34,494 nt of DNA from Neorhizobium sp. SHOUNA12A (GCF_023006505.1 NZ_JALBGV010000065.1:1-34494); one strand, 5' to 3'. Shown: positions 15,719-24,073, counted from the first letter of the stretch. Notes: generated by a model not told the origin, from the sequence alone. A program made the numbers and translations.

Positions 15719-16264
15719 ATGACCGACCAGGACCGCCCTTCCTGCATTACCCACTGGAGCGAGGTAGAAAAGCCCCAGGAGAAACACTATCGCGGTGATG
15801 ACGAGCTGATGGGCTTCGGTGCCGCGCTCGCCCGGCAGTTCGGCCTCACGCGGCTCGGCATCCACCATCATCGCCTGCCACCCGGCCGCCGCACCTCCTT
15901 TCCGCATGCGGAGGAACTCGAGGAAGAGTTCATCTACGTGATCGAAGGCAATCCGGAGGTCTGGCTGGATGGTGAGGTCTATCCGCTGAAACCGGGCGAC
16001 TCGGTCGGTTTCCCGGCCGGCACGGGGATTGCTCATACCTTCATCAACAACACGGATGCGGAAGTGCGCCTTTTGGTGATCGGGGAGGCCAACAAGGATG
16101 AAAACCGGCTGTTCTATCCGAAGAATCTCGACCTGAAGGAGATCCGTTCGGATTGGTGGGACGACGCGCCCCGGCGCCCGCTCGGGGCCCATGACGGCAT
16201 GCCGGACGAGGTGCGGGTCTGGAAAGCCGGTCAGAAAGCAGCGAAGGAAACGACAGGTGAGTGA
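15719..16264 (+). CDS. Cupin-domain protein
   Basis: The 181-aa protein has one conserved beta-barrel cupin. Motif 1 runs PGRRTSFPHAEELEEEF with metal-ligand candidates His63, Glu65 and Glu70; motif 2 is GDSVGFPAGTGIAHTF with His106. The fourth positions suit a divalent metal. The ATG at 15719 follows AGAGGAG and is preferred; the frame stays open upstream into the chemoreceptor gene. The GTG of slyX overlaps the cupin end by 8 bp, so the two are co-expressed. The reaction, if any, is unknown. Confidence 0.85.
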   Translation: MTDQDRPSCITHWSEVEKPQEKHYRGDDELMGFGAALARQFGLTRLGIHHHRLPPGRRTSFPHAEELEEEFIYVIEGNPEVWLDGEVYPLKPGDSVGFPAGTGIAHTFINNTDAEVRLLVIGEANKDENRLFYPKNLDLKEIRSDWWDDAPRRPLGAHDGMPDEVRVWKAGQKAAKETTGE

Positions 16265-16463
16265 CGAGGAAAGACTGATCAGGCTGGAGGAACTTGCCGC
16301 CTACCAAACCAAGGTGATCGAGGAATTGTCCGATCAGCTCGCCGAGCAATGGAAGGTGATGGAACAGACGCGCGCCAAGCTCGACCGGCTGACCGAGCGG
16401 TTCCTGTCGCTGGAGGAGACCTCGCTGGAAGCGCCGGCCGTCACCAGACCGCCGCATTATTGA
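16257..16463 (+). CDS. slyX: SlyX family protein
   Basis: A 68-aa, highly charged coiled-coil protein: heptads run through RLIRLEELAAYQTKVIEELS and onward to RLTERFLSLEE, and it ends in the family's PPHY tail. SlyX function is not known. I chose the GTG at 16257, which overlaps the cupin stop and gives the typical 68-75 residue length. An upstream ATG would add 22 arginine-rich residues from the cupin gene read in another frame. Confidence 0.85.
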   Translation: MSDEERLIRLEELAAYQTKVIEELSDQLAEQWKVMEQTRAKLDRLTERFLSLEETSLEAPAVTRPPHY

Positions 16464-16560
16464 CGTCCTGTTGCCGCTCAGGCGGCGCGGGGCATGCGCC
16501 GCCTGAGCGCGACATATTTCCTCGGCCGATTGGACACGGGCGGGCGGATGTTCCGGAGAC

Positions 16561-17163
16561 CTACTGTGCCTTTAAGCCGTGCACGAGATGCCGAACCACT
16601 AGGCGCAGCTGTTCCGGCGCAATCTCCAGCCGGTCGGTGAGCAGCCGTTTCCACACGAAGCTCGTTATGATCTCCATGGCAAGCTCGGGTACGACCCAAT
16701 CGGCCACTTCGTCTCGGGCCTTTGCCCGGCGGAATATCTCGCCGCCCTGCTGGTATCGCTCGGCCATGTAGGCCGCGAGCGCCTTGCTGGCCGCCGGGTC
16801 GGTCTGGGCCTCGGCGATGACGGAGCGGAAAACCGCGCCTCCATGGCCGGTATTCCAGAACTCGAGCAAGTCGCTCAGGAGTTGGAAGATATCCGTCTCG
16901 ATCGCGCCGGTATCGGGTGCGATATCGACGAATTTCTGGCGATGGTAGACGTCCAGAAGCAGGATCGTACGCGTCGGCCACCACCGATAAATCGTCGGTT
17001 TGCCCGCATGGGCTCGCCGGGCGACGGCCTCGATCGAAAACGATCCGAGCCCGCCCTCGACAAGGATTTCCTCCGCAGCCTGGAGAATGGCGTCCTGGCT
17101 GGCAGGATTGCGCTGGGCGCCGATCGAGGTGCGGCGGGCGTCCGCAGCCTTTTTCCCAGTCAT
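16561..17163 (-). CDS. TetR/AcrR-family transcriptional repressor
   Basis: The 200-aa protein has a TetR N-terminal DNA-binding domain (about 22-70) with the HTH FSIEAVARRAHAGKPTIYRW (42-61), then an all-helical ligand domain (about 85-200). The ligand is unknown. It is divergent from a small membrane protein gene. The spacer between them holds two strong palindromes built on ACGAAACG and GAAACGG, typical of TetR operators, so it likely represses both itself and that gene. Confidence 0.92.
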   Translation of the reverse strand: MTGKKAADARRTSIGAQRNPASQDAILQAAEEILVEGGLGSFSIEAVARRAHAGKPTIYRWWPTRTILLLDVYHRQKFVDIAPDTGAIETDIFQLLSDLLEFWNTGHGGAVFRSVIAEAQTDPAASKALAAYMAERYQQGGEIFRRAKARDEVADWVVPELAMEIITSFVWKRLLTDRLEIAPEQLRLVVRHLVHGLKAQ

Positions 17164-17209
17164 GCGGACCCCCCAAGCAAAATTTTATTCGACATCACAA
17201 GAGTCCTAC

Positions 17210-17238
17210 TTGAACGAAACGGCTCGTTTCGTTATATG
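17210..17238 (+). promoter_or_regulatory. Promoter with embedded operator (TetR-controlled)
   Basis: TTGAAC (17210-17215) and TATATG (17233-17238) are 17 bp apart. The palindrome AACGAAACG-GCT-CGTTTCGTT (17213-17233, perfect 9-bp arms) fills the whole spacer, so a bound repressor would exclude RNA polymerase. Confidence 0.65.
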
Positions 17239-17275
17239 AGCTCCATGGAAACGGACCGTTTCTATGGAGCTCATA
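17235..17275. promoter_or_regulatory. 41-bp palindrome, second TetR operator candidate
   Basis: Arms of 20 bp pair with a single mismatch around one central base. The core is GAAACGG-A-CCGTTTC (17249-17261 region), related to the first operator. The outer arms begin TATGAGCTCCAT and end ATGGAGCTCATA, and they cover the first possible start codon (17264) of the membrane protein gene. Confidence 0.6.
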
Positions 17276-17584
17276 GTGACCACAGCAACTTTAACCCTCA
17301 GTTCCGATAGCAGAAATCAAGCCATGGAGGCGCAATTGCAGACCGTACCCGCTCGCGTCAACCCTTCGAAGGCGCGTCTCGCCCTCGTGATGATCCTCGC
17401 CATCTATCCGTTGATCACCGTACTTCTCTATATCCTCGCGCCACTCACCGAAGGTTGGGCCGTGTGGCATCGAACGATCCTGATCGCGCCGATCATGGTG
17501 CTGTCGATCGTATTTGTCGTCTCGCCGGCAATCCAGAGATATTTCGGCTGGTTCGTGGCCCGCATGCCTTCGCCGACAAAATAA
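17264..17584 (+). CDS. Small two-helix inner-membrane protein, TetR-regulated
   Basis: The product is up to 106 aa with two transmembrane helices (about 39-60 and 71-90 in this numbering), separated by LTEGWAVWHR and ending SPAIQRYFGWFVARMPSPTK. I do not recognise a named function. Short proteins of this kind beside a TetR gene resemble the membrane tail of some antibiotic-monooxygenase-like proteins. The start is uncertain. The ATG at 17264 lies inside the large palindrome and has no Shine-Dalgarno. The ATG at 17324 (residue 21) would leave an 80-nt leader and keep both helices. Confidence 0.7.
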   Translation: MELIVTTATLTLSSDSRNQAMEAQLQTVPARVNPSKARLALVMILAIYPLITVLLYILAPLTEGWAVWHRTILIAPIMVLSIVFVVSPAIQRYFGWFVARMPSPTK

Positions 17585-17723
17585 GCTGGAAGGGCGTCAG
17601 TTGCTGGTCCGAAATAGGAGACCCTCGGAACCACGTCGACGAAGGTCCAGCCGTTTCGGATGTGGTTGTTGCTGAACGATCCGCGCAGCGGCGTCCGTGA
17701 TACGTTCTAGACGCTCAACGAAA

Positions 17724-17756
17724 AAGCCGCCCGCAACGGTCTGTTGCGGGCGGCTT
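17724..17756 (-). terminator. Terminator of the dnaK-dnaJ operon
   Basis: AAGCCGCCCGCAAC (17724-17737) and GTTGCGGGCGGCTT (17743-17756) make a perfect 14-bp stem with a 5-nt loop. On the minus strand a T5 run follows. It lies 21 bp past the dnaJ stop. The remainder of 17585-17723 holds nothing that I can support. Confidence 0.9.
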
Positions 17757-17776
17757 CAAAATTGGGTTCTAAAAAC

Positions 17777-18910
17777 TCAGTTCTCGAAGAACTCCTTCAT
17801 CCGGGCGAAGAAGCCCGTCGATTCCGGATTGTTCTCCTTCGAGGACAGTTCCTCGAATTCCTGCAACAGTTCGCGCTGCCGCTTGGTGAGCTTCTGCGGC
17901 GTCTCGATCTGGATCTGGATATAGAGATCGCCCGTCTGGCTGGACCTCAGCACCGGCATGCCCTTGCCCTTCAGGCGGAACTGCTTGCCCGGCTGGGTGC
18001 CTTCCGGCACCGTCACGCGGGACTTGGTTCCGTCGAGCGTCGCGACGTCGAACGTGCCGCCGAGGGCGGCCGTCGTCATCGAGATCGGCACGGCGCAATA
18101 AAGGTCGGCGCCGTCGCGCTGGAAGAACTGGTGCGGTTTCACCGACAGGAAGATGTAGAGATCGCCCGCAGGGCCGCCGCGCGTGCCGGCTTCGCCTTCG
18201 CCCTGAAGGCGGATGCGGGTGCCGTCTTCGATGCCGGCCGGGATGTTGACCGACAGCGACCGCTCTTCGGTGACGCGGCCCTGGCCGTGGCATTTGCCGC
18301 AGGGATCCGCGATCGTCTGGCCGCGGCCGTGGCAGGTCGGGCAGGTACGCTCGACCGAGAAGAAGCCCTGGCTTGCGCGCACGCGGCCAGAGCCCTGGCA
18401 GGTGCCGCAGGTCTTCGGCTGGGTGCCGGGCTTGGCGCCCGAGCCGGAACAGACGTCGCAGGTGATTGAGGTCGGAACCCGGATCTGCGCCGTCTTGCCG
18501 GCAAACGCTTCTTCCAGCGTGATTTCCATATTGTAGCGAAGATCGGCGCCGCGTTCGCGACCGCCAGAGGACCTGCGGGCGCGTCCGCCGCCCATCATTT
18601 CGCCAAAAATGTCTTCGAAGATATCGGAGAAGCCACCGGCGCCCGCGCCCGAGAAGCCACCGCCACCGCCGCCCATTCCGCCGTGTTCGAAGGCGGCATG
18701 GCCGAAGCGGTCGTAGGCCGCACGCTTCTGGGGATCCTTCAAGGTCTCGTAGGCCTCGCCGAGTTCCTTGAACTTCTTTTCGGCTTCTGCGTCGCCCGGA
18801 TTCTTGTCGGGATGATATTTCATCGCGAGCTTGCGGAAGGCGCTTTTGAGCTCCTTCTCATCGGCGGTCTTGCCGACACCCAGCGTTTCGTAAAAGTCTG
18901 CTTTTGCCAT
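17777..18910 (-). CDS. dnaJ: Chaperone protein DnaJ
   Basis: Type I Hsp40 co-chaperone that delivers substrates to DnaK and stimulates its ATPase. The 377-aa protein has a J domain (1-70) with the HPD tripeptide in MKYHPDKNPGD, a Gly/Phe-rich region (about 76-100), four zinc motifs (CDVCSGSG, CGTCQGSG, CPTCHGRG, CGKCHGQG) and the C-terminal peptide-binding domains. The ATG at 18910 gives MAKADFYETLG, the standard start; an upstream ATG would add 12 residues. It lies about 100 bp downstream of dnaK, with a hairpin in the gap. Confidence 0.97.
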   Translation of the reverse strand: MAKADFYETLGVGKTADEKELKSAFRKLAMKYHPDKNPGDAEAEKKFKELGEAYETLKDPQKRAAYDRFGHAAFEHGGMGGGGGGFSGAGAGGFSDIFEDIFGEMMGGGRARRSSGGRERGADLRYNMEITLEEAFAGKTAQIRVPTSITCDVCSGSGAKPGTQPKTCGTCQGSGRVRASQGFFSVERTCPTCHGRGQTIADPCGKCHGQGRVTEERSLSVNIPAGIEDGTRIRLQGEGEAGTRGGPAGDLYIFLSVKPHQFFQRDGADLYCAVPISMTTAALGGTFDVATLDGTKSRVTVPEGTQPGKQFRLKGKGMPVLRSSQTGDLYIQIQIETPQKLTKRQRELLQEFEELSSKENNPESTGFFARMKEFFEN

Positions 18911-18935
18911 GGAGGTAACCGGCTCCGGAAAGGAT

Positions 18936-18959
18936 TCCGGCTGCACGAAGGCAGCCGGA
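18936..18959 (-). promoter_or_regulatory. Hairpin between dnaK and dnaJ
   Basis: TCCGGCTGC (18936-18944) and GCAGCCGGA (18951-18959) form a 9-bp stem with a 6-nt loop, without a T run. It lies 26 bp before the dnaJ start. It may mark an mRNA processing or partial attenuation point that lowers dnaJ output relative to dnaK; this role is inferred. Confidence 0.45.
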
Positions 18960-19007
18960 TACTCTAGTCAACTATGGTCGAGGTCTGGCCATCAGGCAAC
19001 CGGCGGA

Positions 19008-20909
19008 TCAAGCGGACTTCTTGTCGTCCTTGACTTCCTCGTAGTCGGCATCGACGATATCGTCCTTGCCGCCCGTGGAGCCTTCGCCGCCTTCGGCCTG
19101 CTGGGCCTCATAAATGGCCTGACCAAGCTTCATGGATACGTCCATCAGGATCTGCGTCTTCGCCTGGATGTCATCGGCATCCGGTTCCGGAGCTTCGACG
19201 GCAGCCTTCAGCGAAGCGATCGCATCTTCGATCGCCTTGCGGTCGGTTTCGGAAACCTTGTCGCCATATTCCTTCAGCGACTTCTCGCTGGAATGGACGA
19301 GGCTTTCGGCCTGGTTCTTGGCTTCGACGCCGGCACGGCGCTTCTTGTCGGCTTCGGCATTGGCCTCGGCGTCCTTGACCATCTTTTCGATCTCGGCGTC
19401 GGAGAGACCGCCGGAAGCCTGGATGCGGATCTGCTGTTCCTTGCCGGTGCCCTTGTCTTTGGCCGAAACCTGGACGATGCCGTTGGCGTCGATGTCGAAC
19501 GTGACTTCGATCTGCGGCATGCCGCGCGGTGACGGCGGCAGGCCGACGAGGTCGAACTGGCCGAGCAGCTTGTTGTCCTGGGCCATTTCGCGTTCGCCCT
19601 GCGATACGCGGATGGTCACAGCCTGCTGGTTGTCTTCGGCGGTCGAGAAGGTCTGGCTCTTCTTGGTCGGGATCGTCGTGTTGCGGTCGATCAGGCGGGT
19701 GAAGACGCCACCGAGCGTTTCGATGCCAAGCGACAGCGGGGTCACGTCGAGCAGCAGAACGTCCTTGACGTCGCCCTGCAGAACGCCGGCCTGGATGGCG
19801 GCGCCGAGAGCGACGACTTCATCCGGGTTGACGCCCTTGTGCGGCTCCTTGCCGAACAGCTGCTTGACGACTTCCTGAACCTTCGGCATGCGGCTCATGC
19901 CGCCGACGAGAACCACTTCATCGATTTCGGCTGCGGTGACGCCGGCATCCTTGAGGGCTGCCTTGCACGGCGCGATGGTGCGCTGGACGAGATCATCGAC
20001 CAGGCTTTCGAACTTGGCGCGGGTCAGCTTCAGCGTCAGGTGCTTCGGACCGGAAGCGTCGGCCGTGATGAACGGCAGGTTGATTTCGGTCTGCTGCGAA
20101 GATGAGAGTTCGATCTTGGCCTTTTCGGCAGCTTCCTTGAGGCGCTGCAGGGCGAGCTTGTCGTTCTTCAGGTCGATGCCCTGGTCCTTCTTGAACTCGT
20201 TGGCAAGATATTCGACGAGACGCATGTCGAAGTCTTCACCGCCGAGGAAGGTGTCGCCGTTGGTCGACTTCACTTCGAAGACGCCATCGCCGATTTCGAG
20301 GACCGAGATGTCGAACGTGCCGCCGCCAAGATCGTAGACGGCGATCGTCTTGCCGTCCTTCTTGTCGAGGCCATAGGCGAGAGCGGCTGCCGTCGGCTCG
20401 TTGATGATGCGCAGCACTTCGAGACCGGCGATGCGGCCGGCATCCTTGGTTGCCTGGCGCTGCGCGTCGTTGAAGTAGGCCGGTACAGTGATGACGGCCT
20501 TTTCGACCTTTTCACCGAGGTAGGATTCGGCGGTTTCCTTCATCTTCTGAAGGATCATCGCAGAAACCTGTGCGGGGGAATAGTTCTTGCCCTGGGCCTT
20601 GACCCAGGCGTCGCCATTGTCGCCCTTGACGATATCGAAGGGGACGAGGCCCTTGTCTTTTTCAACCGTCGGATCTTCGTAGCGGCGGCCGATAAGGCGC
20701 TTCACGGCGAAGAGGGTATTGGTGGGGTTGGTCACTGCCTGGCGCTTGGCCGGCTGCCCGACGAGGCGTTCGCCGTCATCGGAAAATGCGACCATGGAGG
20801 GCGTGGTACGCGCGCCTTCGGCGTTCTCGATCACCTTCGCATCTTTGCCGTCCATGATGGCGACGCAGGAGTTGGTGGTACCGAGGTCGATGCCAATTAC
20901 TTTTGCCAT
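19008..20909 (-). CDS. dnaK: Molecular chaperone DnaK (Hsp70)
   Basis: The 633-aa protein is a full-length Hsp70. The nucleotide-binding domain starts IGIDLGTTNSCVAIMDG and includes IINEPTAAALAYGLD and VYDLGGGTFDISVLE. The linker DVLLLDVTPLSLGIE leads to the substrate-binding domain and helical lid. The tail ends in acidic/lysine residues (DADYEEVKDDKKSA). A good Shine-Dalgarno (AAAGGAGAG) precedes the ATG. It is the first gene of dnaK-dnaJ. A promoter candidate lies about 110 bp upstream, and I find no CIRCE element. Confidence 0.98.
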   Translation of the reverse strand: MAKVIGIDLGTTNSCVAIMDGKDAKVIENAEGARTTPSMVAFSDDGERLVGQPAKRQAVTNPTNTLFAVKRLIGRRYEDPTVEKDKGLVPFDIVKGDNGDAWVKAQGKNYSPAQVSAMILQKMKETAESYLGEKVEKAVITVPAYFNDAQRQATKDAGRIAGLEVLRIINEPTAAALAYGLDKKDGKTIAVYDLGGGTFDISVLEIGDGVFEVKSTNGDTFLGGEDFDMRLVEYLANEFKKDQGIDLKNDKLALQRLKEAAEKAKIELSSSQQTEINLPFITADASGPKHLTLKLTRAKFESLVDDLVQRTIAPCKAALKDAGVTAAEIDEVVLVGGMSRMPKVQEVVKQLFGKEPHKGVNPDEVVALGAAIQAGVLQGDVKDVLLLDVTPLSLGIETLGGVFTRLIDRNTTIPTKKSQTFSTAEDNQQAVTIRVSQGEREMAQDNKLLGQFDLVGLPPSPRGMPQIEVTFDIDANGIVQVSAKDKGTGKEQQIRIQASGGLSDAEIEKMVKDAEANAEADKKRRAGVEAKNQAESLVHSSEKSLKEYGDKVSETDRKAIEDAIASLKAAVEAPEPDADDIQAKTQILMDVSMKLGQAIYEAQQAEGGEGSTGGKDDIVDADYEEVKDDKKSA

Positions 20910-21015
20910 TTTCTTCTCTCTCCTTTAAGCGAACCATCGGAACCCCTCAAAGGCATTCCACTGACAGTTCCTCGACTGGGATGGTACGCAGCATCGGCTG
21001 CGGTCATGCGGCGTA

Positions 21016-21043
21016 TATAAGGACGGGTTTTTAGGACTGCAAG
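21016..21043 (-). promoter_or_regulatory. Candidate heat-shock (RpoH-type) promoter of dnaK
   Basis: On the minus strand CTTGCA (21038-21043) is followed after 16 bp by CTTATA (21016-21021), close to the rhizobial RpoH pattern (CTTGAA with a C/T-rich TAT -10 element). The transcript leader would be about 100 nt. Confidence 0.45.
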
Positions 21044-21105
21044 GCGAGAAATCGCCCGGATCCTAGCAAAAAGAACAGTTTGCCGAGCAATACTGTGAAT
21101 ACGCT

Positions 21106-23589
21106 TCACTGCCCCATGATCAGGTCGAAAAGCGTTGTCTGCCGGGGCTGGCCTCTGGAGCCTGCAACGCCCACGTCGCCGGGCGGAACGGGGCCGCCGC
21201 CGATCGCTCCCGGGGGCACCGGAGTGGGCGAATCATAAGGGCCGCGATACTGGCGATAATCACGGGCCGGAACGTCGCCGGGCGGTATCACGTCGCTATG
21301 GCGGCCGCGGTCGCCATAGACCGGCCGATTGTCATAAATCTGTCTGTTGTCCCTGTTGTCATACCCCTGATTGTCGCCATAGACCGGCCGCACGCGGGCC
21401 GGTTCCCGTTCGATCGAGGCGGAATCCTGGGCGGGAGGGCGCGGCGCCGGCGGATAATCGGCGGGGAGTTCGTCCTGGGTTCGGCGGCCACCGGGCAGGA
21501 TGCCGGAAATGATATCGCCGATCGTCGTCGACGGCGAATCCGGCTGGACTGCGGCAGGGGGCAGATCGAGGCCGCGGCCGGTGCCGAACAGCGGCGTCGG
21601 CGTATAACCCTTCATCGCCGACGTCATATATTCCTTCCAGGCTTTTGCGGGCAGCCCGCCGCCGGTTACCTTCTTCATGAAGGCGCCGTCGTCGTTGCCG
21701 AACCAGATGCCGGTCGTCATGATGCTGGTATAACCGACGAACAGTGCGTCGCGGAACGACTGGGTGGTGCCCGACTTGCCGGCTGCCTGCCAGCCGTCGA
21801 TCCTGGCCGCCTTGCCGGTGCCCTCGTTGATGACGCGGTTCATCATGCCGTTCATCGTCGCCGCCACCGGCTCGCTGAGCACGCGCGGCGGGTTGGCATA
21901 ATCGGCCTCGTAAAGCACCTTGCCGTCCGGATCGGTGATGCGCTTGACGATATGCGGCGTTGCCTTGTAACCGCCGTTCATGAAGGACGCGTAGGCAGAC
22001 GTCAGCTCGACCAGCGAGACTTCCGAGGTGCCGAGCGCGATCGAAGCATTTGCCTGGATGTCGGAATCGATGCCGAGCCGGTGGGCGAGGCTCACCACCT
22101 TGTCCGGGCCGACCTGCATGACGAGTTGCGCGGCGACCGTATTGAGCGACTGCGCGAAGGCCGAGGCGAGCGTTACGGGGCCGCGGTATTTCTCGTCGAA
22201 ATTCTCCGGCGACCAGTTGCCGATCTTGACCGGCGCATCGTTGACCATCGAGTCCGGCCGGGCGCCGGCTTCAAGTGCCGTGGCATAGACGAAGGGCTTG
22301 AAAGCCGAACCCGGCTGGCGTTTCGCCTTGACGGCGCGGTTGAACTGGCTTGTTGCATAATCGCGGCCGCCGACCAGCGCCCGGATCGCGCCGGTCGCAT
22401 CGACCGAAACGAGGGCCGCCTGCGAGGCGTTGAGCTTGCCGCCTTCCTTCTTCAGAACATCGTTCAGCGATTTTTCGGCGGCGGCTTCGAGGCGCATGTC
22501 GAGCGTCGTTTCGATGGTCACGTCGACCTTCGGCTCGCCGATCAGGCTCTTCACCTCGTCTACGACCATGTCGGCGGCATAATGCTGGGCGCCGGTCCAG
22601 TAGCTCTTCGCTTTGGCCGGCGGTTGCGACATGGCGGTCTTGAGGTCGCTGTCGGTGACATAGCCCTCTTCGCGCATTGTGCCGAGAACGACCTGGGCGC
22701 GGGCTTCCGCAGCTTTCGGGTCCCGCGCCGGCGACAGGCGGGACGGAGCCTTGAGCAGGCCGGCAAGCGTTGCCGCTTCGCCGAGGTTCACGTCGCGGGC
22801 GGACTTGTTGAAATACCGCCGCGAGGCGGCCTCCACGCCATAGGCGTTCGAACCGAAGAACACCCGGTTCAGGTACATGGCGAGGATCTGGTCCTTGGTG
22901 AACTTGTGCTCCAGCCAGAAGGACAGGAGCACCTCCTGGATCTTGCGTTCGAACGTGCGGTCCGGCGACAGGAACAGGTTCTTGGCGAGCTGCTGGGTAA
23001 TCGTTGAGCCACCCTGGATCGGCTGGCCGGTCAGGTTGTTGACGAAGGCGCGGGCCAGGCCGAGCGGATCGACGCCGAAATGCGAATAGAAGCGCCGGTC
23101 CTCGATGGCGATCACCGCCTGCGGCAGGTAGGGCGACATTTCCTCCAGCGCCAGGGCCTCGCCGCCGGTCGAGCCGCGATTGGCGACGACCGAGCCGTCG
23201 ACGGCGGTGATCTTCATGTTCGGCGGCCGATCCGGGATAGCCCAGGTGCTGGCGGCGGGCATTCTGGCACCGTAATAGAGCACCAGCCCGCCGACGGCGA
23301 TGCCGGCCCAGATGCCGAGTACGAAGCACCAGTAGACGAGCCTCCTGAGCGGCGCGAAGAACCCGCCGCCTTCGCGACGCGGTGGAACCTTCCTGTTGCG
23401 GGATGGACGGACACGTTCCGGGCGCTCGGAACGCTCGTCGCGATCTTCGCTTTCGGCTTTCGATGGACGTCTGCCAGGCCGGCCGTTGCCCACGATCCGC
23501 TCGTCCGCGTCGAGACGTAAATCGCCGCTCGGCCGCGAACCTTCGAAGGATGGTTCAACGCGTTTGTCTGATTTGCCTCTGGCTGCCAT
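21106..23589 (-). CDS. Class A penicillin-binding protein, PBP1a family
   Basis: Bifunctional peptidoglycan glycosyltransferase/transpeptidase, 827 aa. A basic, Arg-rich cytoplasmic segment (1-82) precedes one membrane anchor (about 83-105). The GT51 domain shows AIEDRRFYSHFGVDP with catalytic Glu163 and GGSTITQQLAKNLF (193-206). The transpeptidase domain has SAFK (Ser428-Lys431), SLN (481-483) and KSGT (605-608). The C-terminal tail (about 690-827) is proline/asparagine/arginine/tyrosine-rich with a duplicated PVYGD-type motif, and is probably disordered in the periplasm. mrcA-like, but several PBP1 paralogues exist in rhizobia, so I give no symbol. Confidence 0.93.
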   Translation of the reverse strand: MAARGKSDKRVEPSFEGSRPSGDLRLDADERIVGNGRPGRRPSKAESEDRDERSERPERVRPSRNRKVPPRREGGGFFAPLRRLVYWCFVLGIWAGIAVGGLVLYYGARMPAASTWAIPDRPPNMKITAVDGSVVANRGSTGGEALALEEMSPYLPQAVIAIEDRRFYSHFGVDPLGLARAFVNNLTGQPIQGGSTITQQLAKNLFLSPDRTFERKIQEVLLSFWLEHKFTKDQILAMYLNRVFFGSNAYGVEAASRRYFNKSARDVNLGEAATLAGLLKAPSRLSPARDPKAAEARAQVVLGTMREEGYVTDSDLKTAMSQPPAKAKSYWTGAQHYAADMVVDEVKSLIGEPKVDVTIETTLDMRLEAAAEKSLNDVLKKEGGKLNASQAALVSVDATGAIRALVGGRDYATSQFNRAVKAKRQPGSAFKPFVYATALEAGARPDSMVNDAPVKIGNWSPENFDEKYRGPVTLASAFAQSLNTVAAQLVMQVGPDKVVSLAHRLGIDSDIQANASIALGTSEVSLVELTSAYASFMNGGYKATPHIVKRITDPDGKVLYEADYANPPRVLSEPVAATMNGMMNRVINEGTGKAARIDGWQAAGKSGTTQSFRDALFVGYTSIMTTGIWFGNDDGAFMKKVTGGGLPAKAWKEYMTSAMKGYTPTPLFGTGRGLDLPPAAVQPDSPSTTIGDIISGILPGGRRTQDELPADYPPAPRPPAQDSASIEREPARVRPVYGDNQGYDNRDNRQIYDNRPVYGDRGRHSDVIPPGDVPARDYRQYRGPYDSPTPVPPGAIGGGPVPPGDVGVAGSRGQPRQTTLFDLIMGQ

Positions 23590-23721
23590 GGTGAGCTGGC
23601 ATACCCCCGTTACACGCCTGTCAAAACAGGCTGTTACTCGATGTCTGATCGCCCAAGCCTTGGCTGGACTTTAAATGCGGCGATTTAAGGAGGGGTAAAG
23701 GGCGTGTTTATCCGGGTGATC

Positions 23722-23750
23722 TTGAACCGCTTGACTTCCATCGCTATTTA
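23722..23750 (+). promoter_or_regulatory. Probable sigma-70 promoter of the 57-aa gene
   Basis: TTGAAC (23722-23727) and TATTTA (23745-23750) are separated by 17 bp. The start codon at 23783 lies about 26 bp beyond the expected transcription start. Confidence 0.5.
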
Positions 23751-23782
23751 TGAGAACAAACAGAGAACATGTGGAGGTACTG

Positions 23783-23956
23783 ATGAGCAGAACCGAACAG
23801 GTGATCGAACGCGCAATGGCTGCAGTCGCGGCCTCTAGGGCTCTGCGCGAGGCTGAAGCGCAACGCCGCCGCGAGACGTTCCAGAAGATACAGATCGCCA
23901 ACCAGCGACGCCCGAATATTCCCAAGGGCATCCAGCTGCCGCTGGACCTTCATTGA
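23783..23956 (+). CDS. Small basic helical protein, unknown function (57 aa)
   Basis: The ATG at 23783 has a clear GGAGG 5 nt upstream. The frame also stays open upstream from 23750, which has no such site. The protein is almost wholly helical and charged (MSRTEQVIERAMAAVAASRA, then a Glu/Arg-rich run) and ends IPKGIQLPLDLH. I do not recognise a family; no signal peptide or membrane helix is present. It begins a run of seven small plus-strand genes. Confidence 0.65.
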   Translation: MSRTEQVIERAMAAVAASRALREAEAQRRRETFQKIQIANQRRPNIPKGIQLPLDLH

Positions 23957-23964
23957 AAAGCCGT

Positions 23965-23987
23965 AACGCCCTGGATGGCCGGGCGTT
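23965..23987 (+). terminator. Weak hairpin after the 57-aa gene
   Basis: AACGCCC (23965-23971) and GGGCGTT (23981-23987) form a 7-bp stem with a 9-nt loop directly after the stop codon. The T tract is poor, so termination is doubtful. Confidence 0.35.
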
Positions 23988-24048
23988 GGCCTATGTTACA
24001 AAAGCCCCCCAATACCGCATCCAACCTTAAAAAAATCCGATTCCTGAT

Positions 24049-24073
24049 GGAACAAGGAGGCAAGATCCGCGTT
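24049..24073 (+). promoter_or_regulatory. EcfG/RpoE2-type general-stress promoter
   Basis: GGAAC (24049-24053), 16 bp, CGTT (24070-24073): an exact match to the alphaproteobacterial general stress sigma factor consensus. The start codon at 24106 is about 25 bp past the expected transcription start. Confidence 0.75.

Noticed and set aside
17627..17655. GGAAC followed by CGTT, resembling an EcfG promoter
   Set aside because: The spacing is 20 bp, not 16-17, and no plus-strand gene follows.
17585..17720. Minus-strand frame with a protein-like string (SNNHIRNGWTFVDVVPRV) after the small membrane gene
   Set aside because: It may be a remnant of a lost gene, but it is under 50 codons outside the neighbouring gene and no family could be named.
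21298..23007. Plus-strand open frame of 569 codons
   Set aside because: Antisense to the PBP1a gene, whose catalytic motifs cover this whole interval.
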